DNA from: Gibbula magus
Taxonomy: Eukaryota; Mollusca; Gastropoda; Trochida; Trochidae
Direction: 5' to 3'
DNA: 64,000 nucleotides
Assembly: GCA_936450465.1 (NCBI GenBank)
Contig: OW388296.1
Coordinates: 31,163,638-31,227,637 of the forward strand
The first letter of the stretch is position 1, and each line of letters opens with the position of its first letter. A program made the translations under genes and the position numbers. Positions 22,328 through 34,087 of this stretch are shown here, piece by piece. Below the pieces are notes generated by a model. It saw nothing but the letters and a program-made list of their open reading frames with translations. It ran no database searches and was not told where the DNA came from.

Positions 22328-23010
22328 TTTCTTTTACGTCAAAAGTTGAAAAGACACATGAATGTGAACATGTCATGAACTGTTTCAATCTGCCTACAAA
22401 AAACACGGATACTGCAATCTTTTGCAAAACAACAATCTGAGGATGTGGACAGACACGGTCCCGTGGAGTTAGTCTTATTAGATCCGCAGCTCTTGACACT
22501 ATCCACCAAAACATCTTACTGTCGACATTGTCCAATAGCATTGGTAAAAGGGGTAAATGCTCCTCATTCGTTTCATTTTATCTACTAGAAAGGTGACTGA
22601 CAGTTGTCATAAATGGACACATGCCTGAATCACAAGAACTTACATATCGGATCCCTCATGATCCAGTGCATGGTCCACTGTTCACAATCTACACATCACA
22701 ACTTGGTGACATGCTCAGATCTTTTGGATTGGACCTTTATCTATATATGATGACCACACGCCAATTTATTTAGCAATCAAACCACATATCATTTGTTACA
22801 ATTGCCCTCTGTAAGCTGAAGGAGTGTGTATGTGCTATCAGAAACTGGATGTCACCTAACATTGTAAACATTGAAATGGTTAGTTTCTCATCAAAGCAGA
22901 TGTATCATCGATTGTTAGTTCCTGGATTCTTTATCGTCAAACAAACCAGTTCACCAAGTTCAGCTGTAAAGAAACTATCAGTGATGTTTGATTCATTACT
23001 TTCATTCGAA
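22328..23010 (+). mobile_element. decayed LINE reverse transcriptase fragment (A copy)
   Basis: Degenerate plus-strand reverse transcriptase with frameshifts. It ends in a readable stretch (MSPNIVNIEMVSFSSKQ... KKLSVMFDSLLSFESS, about 22849-23015) that matches the region after YADD in jockey/CR1-like LINEs. The catalytic site is mutated. The same relic occupies 28327-29395, so the insertion predates the segmental duplication. Its 3' part is deleted here at about 23006-23010. Confidence 0.7.
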
Positions 23011-23204
23011 TCATCGTTGAGACACGATCATTTGTAACTTGGGACTCATTCCGTTTTTTGTCACTGGGCAAGGCATTTCATCCACATTGTATTTAGTCCA
23101 CCCAGCTGTTTAAACAGTTCCCTGAACACCGGAAGTACGACCATATATATGTTACCGAAGATCGCTGAGTAGCGGCAGTGAAAGTACACTTCCTTCAGGT
23201 TAAT
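23011..23204 (+). repeat. SINE body, head deleted
   Basis: Matches 29462-29645 ('ttgagacacgatcatttgtaac', 'ctgggcaaggcatttcatcc', 'accggaag.acgaccatat') but lacks the tRNA-like head, which a roughly 550-base deletion removed relative to the paralogous segment. Confidence 0.65.
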
Positions 23205-24307
23205 AATATGTGTAGTGTCTTGAGCTCGCATTAGTGCATTGAAGTGTGCAATATAAATATTCACTATAATTAACATGTTAATTATCATTGTTAATTATTA
23301 CATGCTGAATTCAGCCCAAATATGTCCGACTATTATTTAAACAATGTTGGCGACCTTACAAAACGCTTCGGAGCAGTTTCACATAAATATCCCCGCTTAT
23401 CATGTAAATTCATATAATAAGCAGGGATATGTATCTAAAATCTGTATTTTGACACCAATTTCGCTCAAATTTGGACTATAATCTCACCACATCGTATATA
23501 AAAAAGGAGATGATTGCAAAAATCTAAATTTTGAATTTTGTAAATATTGTCCAAAAAGCGAGTATAAACCATTGTGGGTTTAACACATCTGAACCTTTTG
23601 TTCAAGCAGATAAGTGTGTATGTACTCTAAAGTCAAGTTGATAATGTTTCCTCAAATAAATGTGTACTGAATCTTAATTATCATAATAACGTTAAAAGCA
23701 TAATATTAAAATGATAATTCTGGTTAACATTGCAGATATAAACTAGCTAATGATCTGGTCTTTAAGGGTATATTTATTTTCTCATCCACAGCAGTTGAGT
23801 TTATGCAGGTTGTTATCATTTTTATAATCTCGACAGACATGTACTATGTTATGTTCAACATTTGGCTACGAAATTTAAGAAAACAACTGGACTGAATGAT
23901 TTAATTCATTTCAAAAGAAAACGAATATCAAACAGAGAAACAAAATACATGTTAAATGTTCTAAACATGATTCTATCTCACTTACGTTTGGATAATCCAA
24001 ATCCAGAGAATAAATGAAAGCACCATTTCAACGTCATGGACATGTAACACACCACTATCGCAAACTAATACTATCTATGTTCTTTGTTTTTTAAGATTCG
24101 GCGTTGCATTGCCAAAAACAAGTTCTCTTTTAATTGCCAGCAAACGGTGCTAGTCCAGAAAGCAAATGAATGAACGCTTTCCATATTTCAACGTCATGGT
24201 AGCCTTAACATCAAGACCTCACAGAATATGCATATCTGAGCTTTGTTTTGTAAAAGGGTCAACGTGGAAGGGTTACACGATGTTCTATTTTAATCGGCAC
24301 GGAAATC
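23205..24307. other. intergenic between duplicated FZ units
   Basis: Aligns with 30189-31249. No coding signal. The part from about 23608 also aligns with the 3' flank of paralog A, which shows that A and B themselves arose by an older tandem duplication. Confidence 0.5.
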
Positions 24308-24952
24308 TTAATCCTCGCCCATGGCAGAGAGCATAAATGAAAGATCCTCTTTCATGCTGAAGAGCATTTTCTTGAATAAACTTAGGAACCGTCTACCTCC
24401 AAGTCGTCGTTTGATTGGCCTGTATCGTCGTGTAGTGACAGAATAAGGTGGAACAGCAGTATATGTAATCTTCGTTGTTGGTACAGCGGTAGTGGTAGTG
24501 GTAGTTGTCGGGTCTGGTGTGTGCATATAGCAGGCATTGTCTTCAGTAGCAAGTGGTGGAAAATTCTCACATCTCAGCTTTTCTGGCCATTGGAAACCGA
24601 ATTTATTCATTAGACTTTGACAACCACTTCTTGCTGTTTCACAAAATTCCCTGCATGGTGGACGTCTGAAAGGGGGTGTGGGAAAGCATCTTGGAAGATA
24701 AACGGCACACAAGAAAGGTTTTAACTCGTTTGAACAGCCTACTTTAACCAGAGGAAAGAACTGGTGAACTTCCAACCCGGCGTCATCTTGCGACTTGTGA
24801 TTCAGAAGGTTAGGTAAATAGGCCCCGTGAGGGTAATCCAAATCCTTGCAAAGGGGAATATTTGCACTTTGACAGTTTTCCTGTAAAGGCGATTCAGGTT
24901 GAGCACCAACAGTGACAAACAAGAGAAACAGATATATACGTGTGAAAGCCAT
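24308..24952 (-). CDS. secreted Frizzled-CRD protein, paralog B
   Basis: Single-exon secreted protein of 214 residues. Start at the ATG at 24952 (strong context, next to the signal peptide [18 protein letters not shown]); the frame extends further upstream through weaker ATGs (24982, 25081). Ten FZ cysteines at 27, 35, 73, 82, 89, 100, 104, 111, 128 and 141. Motifs [29 protein letters not shown] and FQWPEKL. A seven-Thr linker, the shared [15 protein letters not shown] segment, RPIKRR, then a tail in which the usual LGY is LGG and KKTL is KKML. Closest relative is paralog D, at the same place in the second duplicated block. Likely extracellular ligand-binding. Confidence 0.9.
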   Translation of the reverse strand: MAFTRIYLFLLFVTVGAQPESPLQENCQSANIPLCKDLDYPHGAYLPNLLNHKSQDDAGLEVHQFFPLVKVGCSNELKPFLCAVYLPRCFPTPPFRRPPCREFCETARSGCQSLMNKFGFQWPEKLRCENFPPLATEDNACYMHTPDPTTTTTTTAVPTTKITYTAVPPYSVTTRRYRPIKRRLGGRRFLSLFKKMLFSMKEDLSFMLSAMGED

Positions 24953-25063
24953 GCTTAAATCCTCCAACTGGCTTTCGAACATAGAAGTGTAATACATGAC
25001 TGATAGTTTAGCAGTAAAACGCCTGATGTAAATTATTTGTTCTGTAAACATCGGAAACTCTTG

Positions 25064-25077
25064 TTGATATATATTTC
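25064..25077 (-). promoter_or_regulatory. TATA-like box, paralog B
   Basis: Minus strand AAATATATATCAAC about 115 bases before the chosen ATG, conserved in the same place before paralog D (31961-31975). Candidate core promoter. Confidence 0.3.
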
Positions 25078-25116
25078 TCAAAACAAAAAAACTTCATAAC
25101 ATGTTGATGAAAACAC

Positions 25117-25310
25117 ATGCTTTTCGGTTTTGTTTGTAGTTAAAAGATAAAACGTCTGTTGATGATTGTTATTTCTGTAATCTGATACATTTGTATATGA
25201 ATTTACGGGGGTTGAAACACATAGTCGCTTGTTTAGTAAACAGGCAATTGTCCATGCGCCTACGGGTGATTACAAAAACACCTGTTGTGCTGTTTTTGTT
25301 TTGAAAACAG
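25117..25310. promoter_or_regulatory. block conserved upstream of four FZ paralogs (B copy)
   Basis: Counterpart of 21237-21440. Retains 'gggggttgaaac', 'gtttagtaaacaggcaat', 'cgggtgattaca' and 'gttttgaaaacaggtaat'. Confidence 0.35.
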
Positions 25311-25751
25311 GTAATAAGATTGCCCTAAAACTGAGCCAAAGTTAGTGAAACTCATATTCAAGACAACTGTTTCCATATGACCAAATTTCGTATAATATTG
25401 TATGCATTAAGGAAGTGTACTGGTGTGTTTTAACAAATTAAGCAAGTGAAATTACTCTTTGAGCTACATTTTTAAGGATTTCGGATTGAAGTTATGATAC
25501 ATAAGTATGATAATGGTATAATAATTAGTAAAATTATTGCTTTGAAGTTTACAATGAACTGAGGGGAATAAAATTCTAGCAATTGGCAGTCACGGAGAAA
25601 ACTATTTTTTTATACTTCAGAGTGAAACCTCGGAACATATGCTTGTTTCGTTTTGCATGCTTAGGGAGGATAACGGGATACGGAAGTATATGCATAGGAT
25701 AAAGAGGGGTGGTGTGTGGCCAAAACTAAATGAACAGTCGTTGATTCTTCT

Positions 25752-26114
25752 TTATAGGTATTTCTTTCTTTCAATGGCATTTAGAAGTTGGTTAGATGAC
25801 GGAGAACGAGCTTTATTGATATACAACTTGTTAATTGCATATTTAAAACATCTGGGCAGGTAAACGGCACACAAGAAATATTTTAACTCAATTGAACAGC
25901 GAACTGCAATCAAAGGTAAGAACTCATGAACTTTCAACACAGCATCTTCTTGTGTCTTATGATTCAGAATGTTAGGCAGATAGGCCCCGTCAGGGTAATC
26001 CGAATCCTTGCAAAGGGGAACAGTTGCATTGTGACAGTTTGTATGCAGAGATGGTTTAGCTTGAGCAACAACAGTGACAAAGAATAGAAACGGATGTATA
26101 CGTGTGACAGCCAT
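25752..26114 (-). pseudogene. truncated Frizzled-CRD paralog C
   Basis: Starts like paralog A (ATG at 26114, signal peptide MAVTRIHPFLFFVTVVAQA) and carries the first five FZ cysteines up to YLPRCF. It then runs into unrelated sequence at about 25847 and ends after 30 non-homologous residues. The foreign part is the B-side flank (25560-25846), also found intact at 32457-32672. The break is therefore the junction of the tandem duplication, not a mutation within the gene. Five of ten cysteines, the linker and the tail are missing, so a stable FZ fold is unlikely. It could still be transcribed, since its upstream sequence is preserved. Confidence 0.88.
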
Positions 26115-28265
26115 GCTTAAATCCTTCACCTGACTATGGAACATAGATCGAGTGTTATGTATGACTAGTGGTTAATTAGGAAAACGTCTGCTGTTCTTTA
26201 TTTGTTCTGTAAACATGGGAAACTCCAGTACATTTATATTTATCTTCAAATTATTTAAAGGTGTACCCATTGTGTTTGATAATATTTTATTTGGCTTTAA
26301 TACGTGCCAACATATCATACATGTAAGTACTGATTTCAGTTTGAAAATGTTCACTCAATTTGCACATTCTTCCTCAATTGCTCAATAATTCATGATTACC
26401 AGTTTCTAAATAAGATCGAGAAACATTATTGAACATGAGCAGATACCGAAACTACAAGTCCCATTTATATTTACAGTATTTACATGTATTACCAACGAGC
26501 TATCATATGGAAGTTAATATGTTATATACTATGCCTTTGGTCAAAACATCACTTTGTAATGGTGACGTGATGTTATAAACGATGCTATGATGTCAAGCCT
26601 CGACTATGACGTTGCGTTCTAAGTATGTTGACGGCGGATCACCAACCAATGGATGGGCAAAGTGGATTTTGCGTATTGTCATATATCACAATTTGAGTAG
26701 TTACAGAATAAGATATTCGTGTCTATGTCAACTATATCTACAACACTCGGGAAATACTAATATTCAGGCATTAGTGTTGAAAATAGTATGGCATCTGACT
26801 CATATAATATCCTCTATAACCAACTGAACATTATCAAACCAAATTTGTCTCAATTTCTGTTATGAAAATGTTTCTAAAATAATGTTCGACTAATTCACGA
26901 GCGTCAATCGTGGTGCATTTTCCGATTTCAGATCAGAAATCACTAACTTTATCCGTATATCATCAAAATACTGAGTCGACCATCATCAAAATGGTCATGT
27001 TCGGCAACACTCTGTACTTTTCAATAAAATAACACCATTGATGATGTTTATCAAAGTAAACCCTCATCACCACAATGGTTATCTCTTTAAAGTTTCATAA
27101 CATGTTTAAGCACACGCACTGGTGAATTTCGGTCTTTTTTATAGGTAAGTTATAAAACGGATGACTTTTAGATCTGTCATATGGTACAACTGTACACAGA
27201 TCGTGGGGGTAGAAACAAACAGTCCCTAGTTTAGTTAACAGGTAATGTCCATGCATTGAGGGGTGATTGCAACAACGCCTGTTTTACTGTGTTTGTTTTG
27301 AAGACAGGTAATTAAATAGTCCTGATATTTTAGTAAGTAAGTACGTTACTTAAATTCAATTTAAGGCACAGGTGTAGGAAACTGTAGGAATTGGATTCTG
27401 ATCAATATCATGTCTTAATTGCCTATTTAGTTGATCGGCGCATTGGCATAGGATTGTGTTATTCTGAATAATTAGTAAACTGTAATATGGACAAACAATG
27501 TTTTAATAGTGAATCGGTTGCAACACATTATCATTTCAATCTAATTTGAAATTTACCTCGTGCTTTTACATCATGTTTGTTTTCAATTCGCTTGAAGAAA
27601 TTACAAAGGAATACATCACCGTCAAACCAAGTCAATGTGATAAATACAGTGCCCATACTGGGTCTAAATAGGAGTACATGTTCATAGTTCATATGGGACA
27701 ACGATGAAATCTTTGATACCATATTCTGAGTTATGACCACTTTCAAACAAATACATAATCTCATAACAGCTTGGCGTGGCGTGGTATTTCCTGATAGTGT
27801 AATCGATGCAACATTTCGAGCAGAACACCTCAAGCAAAATGCAGTGCAGCTCACATTTGATTCTACAAGAGATTATCGGCGGAGAATCAACTTGAAACAA
27901 TAGGTTGGTTTACAAGTTGATAATACATTAATTTTCAAAAGTAAATGTGTTACTCTGTCACTCATCAAATCTACTTGTGAACCAGTTCTCTGCCTTCTTC
28001 TGTGAGAAAATAGCAGCGCGTTGACAGCATTAGTGAACTCCCCTTTTTATATAGTTACTGGTCCGTCACTTCGTTAACGCCCCTGGGAGAGTTGACTCCT
28101 TTCTCATAACCAGATTTCATACATTTATGGCCTTATCTCCCAACAAAAATTGCTCTTTAGATCCCAGCCCAACTTGGTTGCTAAAAACACTGTTCGATCG
28201 TATATACCAGCTCTCGCAGAAGGGTGAGTACTTACAAATTAACGTTAAACAGTTAAAATCCTAGA
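26115..28265. other. upstream flank of paralog C (duplicate of the A flank)
   Basis: Colinear with 20226-22300. Contains the TATA-like motif at 26231-26245 and the shared block at 27118-27320. No independent gene recognised. Confidence 0.5.
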
Positions 28266-28326
28266 CCTGGTTCTAATTTGTTTTTCACGTCAAAAGACAG
28301 CTGAAAAGACACATGATTGTGAACAT

Positions 28327-29395
28327 GTCATGAACTGTTTCAATCTGCCTACAAACAAAAACACGGATACTGCAATCTTGACACTATCGACCAAAACATC
28401 TTGCTGTCGACATTGTCCAATAGAATTGGTAACAGGGGTAAATGCTCTTCATTCGTTTCATTTTTATCTACTGGAAAGGTGTCTGACAGTTTTCATAAAT
28501 GGACACAAGCCTGAATCACAAGAACTTTCATATCGGATCCCTCATGGGCCAGTGCATGGTCCAATGTTCACAATCTACACATGAAAATTTGGTGACATGC
28601 TCAGATCTTTTGGATTGGACCTTTATCTATATATGCTGACCACACGCCAATTTATTTAGCAATCAAACCACATGATAGGTCATCTGTTACAATTGCCCTC
28701 TGTAAGCTGGAGGAGTGTGTATGTGCTATCAGAAATTGGATGTCACCTAACATTCTAAACATTGAAATGGTTATTTTCTCATCAAAGCAGACGTATCATC
28801 GATTGTTTGTTCCTGGATTCGTGATTGTCAAACAAACCATTTCGCCAAGTGCAGCTGTAAAGAAACTATCGGTGATGTTTGATTCATTACTTTCCATGGA
28901 AAATCACATCATCAGCATATACAAAAAAGCCTACTAACATATCAGGAACATCAGTCTGACAAGGAGGTACTTGCATTACACATAAAAGTATCCTTACTTC
29001 AAACTTTCATCACTTTCAGGCTGGACTATTGAAATGCACTCATGTCAGGGCTTCCAAACAATCTCATTCAAAAACTGCAAAAAGTTCAGAATACGCCTGA
29101 TGATAACTCGTAACAATTAGTCACATCATCCCTGTGTTGATTGATTGTTTGATTAGCTACCGGATTAGTACAGGACAGGAATATAATCCTCCTGGTGTTC
29201 AACTATTTGTATAGTCTTGGTGCAACATACATAACGTCTCTACTACAGGAATACAAGACCACTGCGTGCACAGGACAGCTCTTTACTATATACTAGGACT
29301 AAGACAGTCGGAGGTAGATCTGTGTGGAAAAGTCTGCCTTAACATCCAGGATCCCAGCATGACCTTTCTAGTTTCTTATCAGGTCTAAAGATCTA
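28327..29395 (+). mobile_element. decayed LINE reverse transcriptase (C copy)
   Basis: Longer version of the relic at 22328. Recognisable blocks: FINGHKPESQELSYRIPHGP (matches the SQGVPQGSVLGP block), then YADH in place of YADD (about 28632-28643), then the NWMSPNILNIEM stretch, KLSVMFDSLLSMENHI, and 'YITSLLQEYKTT' near the end. Several stops and frameshifts. It keeps about 550 bases (28905-29458 in part) lost in the A copy. Confidence 0.75.
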
Positions 29396-29399
29396 CCTG

Positions 29400-29645
29400 A
29401 TGGAGCAAAATGGTGTAGTGGTTAGCGTGTTGGCCTCCCACGTCAGGGACCCGGGTTCGAATCATAGTTGAGACACGATCATTTGTAACCTCGGTCCATT
29501 CCGTTTTGTGTCCCTGGGCAAGGAATTTCATCCACAGTGTACTCAGTCCACCGAATTGTTTAAATGGTTCCCTGAACACCGGAAGCACGACCATATAATG
29601 TTACCGAGGACCGCTTATTAGCGGCACTGAATGTAAACTTCCTTA
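29400..29645 (+). repeat. tRNA-derived SINE with intact head
   Basis: Plus-strand head with box A TGGTGTAGTGGTTAGCGTG (29411-29429) and box B GGGTTCGAATC (29453-29463), followed by a body with 'gtccctgggcaaggaatttc' and 'ccggaagcacgaccatataa'. The head does not fold as a tRNA. Directly follows the LINE relic. Confidence 0.75.
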
Positions 29646-30188
29646 AGGATGTTCGCTCCTCTAATTTATAGAATTAAACTTTTTTTCTAACTTATATTTT
29701 TTAAAAGATCAAAGTATATGATTGGAAAATCAGCATTAAAAAATAGGAGGTAGTGTGTTTTTTTTTAGATATGACGCCTGTAAGAAGTACAATTTTAACA
29801 TAGGAGTCTATGGGAAAATGAGAAAAAACTGCTAAAAACTTTAAAATACAACATTTCTAGAATTAAACTTTTTTTCCTTTTTTGATCGGTTACAAAGTTC
29901 ATGTTACCCTACCGAAATCAATGAAAAAATATATATGGTACTGTGGGTTTTTTTTAAGCTTTGACACAAAATGTACCTGAAAACCACCTTTTTTAGTCAA
30001 ATTTATGCCATTTATGCTGTTTAAGCACTTTTTAGAGGTTCTAAAGTCACATTTTCTTTATTTCATTTGTTTTTTAAAAGTATGTAGATGATGTAAAATA
30101 TCATGAAGTAAATAAAGATGAGAAAAAATCTTTACTTAATCATATTTCATTTTTGAAGTTCAACCGGAAGGAGCGAACTTCCTCAAGG
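29638..30188. mobile_element. 529-bp TIR insertion with 11-bp target duplication
   Basis: AT-rich insertion at 29649-30177 with inverted ends atgttcgctcctt / aaggagcgaac. It is flanked by cttccttaagg (29638-29648) and cttcctcaagg (30178-30188). The matching site in the sister segment (about 23187-23197, cttccttcagg) is empty, so the insertion came after the duplication. No coding capacity. Confidence 0.75.
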
Positions 30189-31249
30189 TTAATAATATGT
30201 GTAGTGTCTTGAGCTCGCATTAGTGCATTGAATATGGTGCAATATAAATATTCACTATAATTATCATATTAATTATCATTGTTAATTATGACATGCTGCA
30301 TTCAGCCCAAATATGTCAGACTATTGATAAACAATGTTGACGACCCCACAAAACGCTTCAGAGGAGTTTCACATAAATATCCCCGCTAATCATGTAAAGA
30401 CATATCATAAGCAGCGATAGGTATCTAAAATCTGTATTTCGACACCAATTTCGCTCAAATTTGGACTATAAGCTCACCACATCGTATATAAAAAAGGGTG
30501 TGATTGCATAAAAAACCGAGTATAAACCCTTGTGAGTATAACACAACTGAACCTTTTGTTCAAGCAGATAAGTGTGTATGTACTCTAAAGTCAAGTTGAT
30601 AATGTTTCCTCAAATGAATGTGTACTGTATTTTAATTATAAATTAACGTTAAAAGCAAAATTATAATTCTGGTATAGTTAACATTGCAGATATAAACTAG
30701 CTAATGATCTGATCTTTAAGGGTATATTTATTTTCTCATCTGCAGCAGTTGAGTTTATGCAGCTTGTTATCATGTTTTATCATGTTATGTTTTATGGTAT
30801 GTTCACCATATGGCTAAATTTAAGAAAACAACTGGACTGAATGATTTAGTTCATTTAATCCTTTCAAAAGAAAACGAATATCAAACACAGAAACAAAATA
30901 CCTGTTAAACGATTCTATCTCACTTACGTTTGGATAATCCAAATCCGGAGAATATATGAAAGCACCATTTCAACGTCATGGACATTTAACACACCACTAT
31001 CGCAAACAGTAATAAAATTTATGTTCGTTGTTTTGTGAGATTCAGCGTTGCATTGTCAACATCAAGTGCTCTTTTAATTGCCACCAAACGATGCTAGTCC
31101 AGAAAGCGAAAGAATGAACGCTTTCCATATTTCAACGTCATGGTAGCCTGACCATCAAGAACTCACAGAATATGCATTTCTGAGCTTTGTTTTGTAACAG
31201 ACTCAACGTTGAATGGTTACACGATGTTCTATTTTAATCGGCACTGAAC
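30189..31249. other. 3' flank of paralog D
   Basis: Duplicate of 23205-24307. No coding signal. Confidence 0.5.
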
Positions 31250-31858
31250 TTAATCCTCGCCCATGGCAGAGAGCATAAATGAAAGATCCTGTTTCACGCT
31301 GAAGAGCGTTTTCTTGAATAAACTTAGGAACCTTCTATATCCAAGTCGTCGTTTGATTGGCCTGTATCTTCGTGTAGTGACAGAATAAGGTGGAATCTTC
31401 GTTGTGGTAGTTGTAGGGTATGGTGTGTGCATGTAACATGCATTGTCTTCAGTAGCAAGTGGTGGAAAATTCTCACATCTCAGCTTTTCTGGCCATTGGA
31501 AACCGAGTTTATTCATTAGACTTTGACAACCACTTCTTGCTGTTTCACAAAATTCCCTGCATGGGGGACGTCTGAAAGGGGGTGTGGGAAAGCATCTTGG
31601 AAGATAAATGGCACACAATAAAGGTTTTAACTCGTTTGAACAGCCTACTTTAACCAGAGGAAAGAACTGGTGAACTTCCAATCCGGCGTCATCTTGCGAC
31701 TTGTGATTCAGAAGGTTAGGTAAATAGGCCCCGTGAGGGTAATCCAAATCCCTGCAAAGGGGAACAGTTGCATTTTGACAGTTTTCCTGTAAAGGCAGTT
31801 CAGGTTGAGCACCAACAGTGACAAAGAAGAGAAACAGATATATACGTGTGAAAGCCAT
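31250..31858 (-). CDS. secreted Frizzled-CRD protein, paralog D
   Basis: Single-exon secreted protein of 202 residues. Start at the ATG at 31858 (strong context, signal peptide [18 protein letters not shown]); an upstream in-frame ATG at 31903 is possible. All ten FZ cysteines are kept, with [27 protein letters not shown] and FQWPEKL. The domain is close to paralog B, but the tail ([20 protein letters not shown]) is identical to paralog A, a mosaic that suggests gene conversion at the 3' end. The Thr linker is shortened by about 12 residues (loss of the ITYTAV segment). Likely secreted and ligand-binding like its paralogs. Confidence 0.9.
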   Translation of the reverse strand: MAFTRIYLFLFFVTVGAQPELPLQENCQNATVPLCRDLDYPHGAYLPNLLNHKSQDDAGLEVHQFFPLVKVGCSNELKPLLCAIYLPRCFPTPPFRRPPCREFCETARSGCQSLMNKLGFQWPEKLRCENFPPLATEDNACYMHTPYPTTTTTKIPPYSVTTRRYRPIKRRLGYRRFLSLFKKTLFSVKQDLSFMLSAMGED

Positions 31859-33942
31859 GCTTAAATCTTCCAACTGGCTTTCGAACATAGAAGTGTAATA
31901 CATGACTGGTAGTAAAACGTCTGTTGTTAATTATTTGTTCTGTAAACAGGGGGGACTCTAGTTGATATATATTTTCTCAAAATAAAAAAACTTCATAACA
32001 CGTTTATGAAAACACGTGTTTTTCCGTTTTGTTTGTAGTTAAGTGATAAAACTTCTGTTCTGATTGTTATTTCTGTAATCTGATACATTTGTATATGAAT
32101 TTACGGGGGTTGAAACAAATAGTAGCTTGTTTAGTAAACAGGCAATTGTCCATGCGCTTACGGTTGATTACAACAACACCTGTTGTGCTGTTTTTGTTTT
32201 GAAAACAGGTAATGAAATTGGGCCTAATACTGAGCCAAAGTTAGTGAAACTCATATTCAAGGTACACTTAAAGACAACTGTTTCTATTTTATCAAATTTC
32301 GTATAATATCATATGCATTTAGGACATGGTGTGTTTTAGCAAATTAAGCAAGTGAAATTACTCTTTGAGCATTTTGGATTGAAGCTATAATACATAAGTA
32401 TGATAATGGTATAATAATTAGTAAAATTATTGCTTTGAAGCTTACCATGAACTGAGGGGAATACAATTCTAGCAATTGGCAGTCACAGAGAGAACTTTTT
32501 TTATACTTCGGAGTGAAACCTCGGAAGTACGGAAGTATATGCATAGGAGAAAGAGGGTGGGATGTGGCCAAGACTAAATGAACAGTCGTTGATCTCCTGT
32601 ATTGGTGACTTCCTTTCTTTCAATGGCATATCGAAGTTGGTTAGATGAAGGAGAACGTACTTTATGGATATAAAACTTCGATCTTTATTGCAGGAGTGAC
32701 AGCGTGCTGCAATAAAGAAGTTGTATATGCATAAAGCTCGTTCTCCTTCCTGTATAGGTGACAGAATAATGTGACATAGTAGTTGACATACACTCGTTGA
32801 GGTGTATCTACCAATCTTAGTTTTGAGGTTTGTCAACACACAAATATCTTTACACGGAAAAGGAAATATCACTTTCAATGTATTCAGTCATGTATATCGT
32901 ATATAAAATTTATATTGAAATTACTGTTTTACCTAACTAGCTATTTTTCTTGAGGTGTATAAGTATATATACATATATACGTGTCATATGTTGATAGTTT
33001 AGTCACAATAAAAATACAATTAAACTTGTAAAATGTCAATAATGTTACATAAACATTAGAAACATCTGCAATCACAATCATCAATGAGTTACAAGAGTAA
33101 TCTGCAGGACTATGATAGTTTGGAAATGTCTGCCAAAGTGCGCTGTCATAGAGACTTTAATTAACATTATTAATTAAGGAGAATGCAATGACGTAAAATC
33201 CGTTTAATGACATGACATTTGGTGACATTCGGGAAATCCAGAGGTAACGTGTCTTTGAAACAAAAACATCGCATTGTCGTTATATGAAAACAAATTCTCC
33301 AATGTCACATTGTAAATATATATGTTTGAAAGTCACGGTTAAAAATATTCAACTTACTTTGAAACATGTTAATGTAATGTATGACTGGTAATTGCGTTTA
33401 TTTGCACAAAATACATACCAGGAGCAAATATATACACGTGCGTATTAATACAAAGTTATTACGTATGTGTCAAATTGCATGTCAATTTGGTACATGAGAA
33501 AAATGAGAAGAAGAAGAAGAAGTAAATTATTTTATTACAATAGTGCCACATCCTGATATATAGAGTCGGCCTAACTGGGCCTATGATACACAATAAAACA
33601 ATAATTGAATCCTTTAAATCAAAATTATAAAAGGCATTCAACCAGTCAACGTGCATACTATAACAATACGCTTACATGTATAAGAATACACATATCATTG
33701 CTCAAAACACAAACATTGCATACACACACACACACATCCATACAATGAAGAAAAACACTTATTTTTAAAAAAATGTGAAGAGGGCATGCACAATATTGAT
33801 TTAATCTTTACTGTTTTTTTTGTCGTCTGTGATGTCATAAAACGATTGTTCGTGACGTCACTGTTGCTTGTCGTCGCAAGAGAAGTAGACCGCTTTCTGA
33901 CTATTTTTACGCGAATCACATGGAATAGAATGGGTAATAAAG
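31859..33942. other. upstream flank of paralog D and edge of the duplication
   Basis: Homology with the B flank ends at about 32672-32680. It includes a TATA-like box (31961-31975), the shared block (32010-32215), a short inverted 'tgcaataaagaag'-type repeat near 32690-32720, an (AC)n run near 33722-33737 and AT-rich unique sequence. No gene. Confidence 0.45.
31961..31975 (-). promoter_or_regulatory. TATA-like box, paralog D
   Basis: Minus strand AAAATATATATCAAC about 105 bases before the chosen ATG; counterpart of 25064-25077. Confidence 0.3.
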
Positions 33943-34087
33943 AAATTATTACACTCGAAAGTGTGTCATATGACTTTTACGAAACTCGTGCGAATGTGTG
34001 TATAACCCTCGCTCTCGCTCGGGCAATACAAACATTCACACTCGTTTCGTAAAAGTCATATGACACACTTCCTCGGGTAATAATCAC
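33943..34087. repeat. 145-bp foldback hairpin
   Basis: Arms 'gtgtgtcatatgacttttac' (33961 on) and its inverted copy (about 34050-34070) extend outward to 'attattacactcg' / 'cgggtaataat'. There are only a few mismatches in about 55 bases, with a loop of about 28 bases (ccctcgctctcgctcggg). It looks like a foldback MITE. The long frame across it is not a gene. Confidence 0.8.

Larger units (their letters stand above)
24953..25751. other. upstream flank of paralog B
   Basis: Aligns with 31859-32672. It holds a TATA-like AAATATATATCAAC on minus (25064-25077, also in D) and the shared block at 25117-25310. No gene recognised. Confidence 0.45.
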
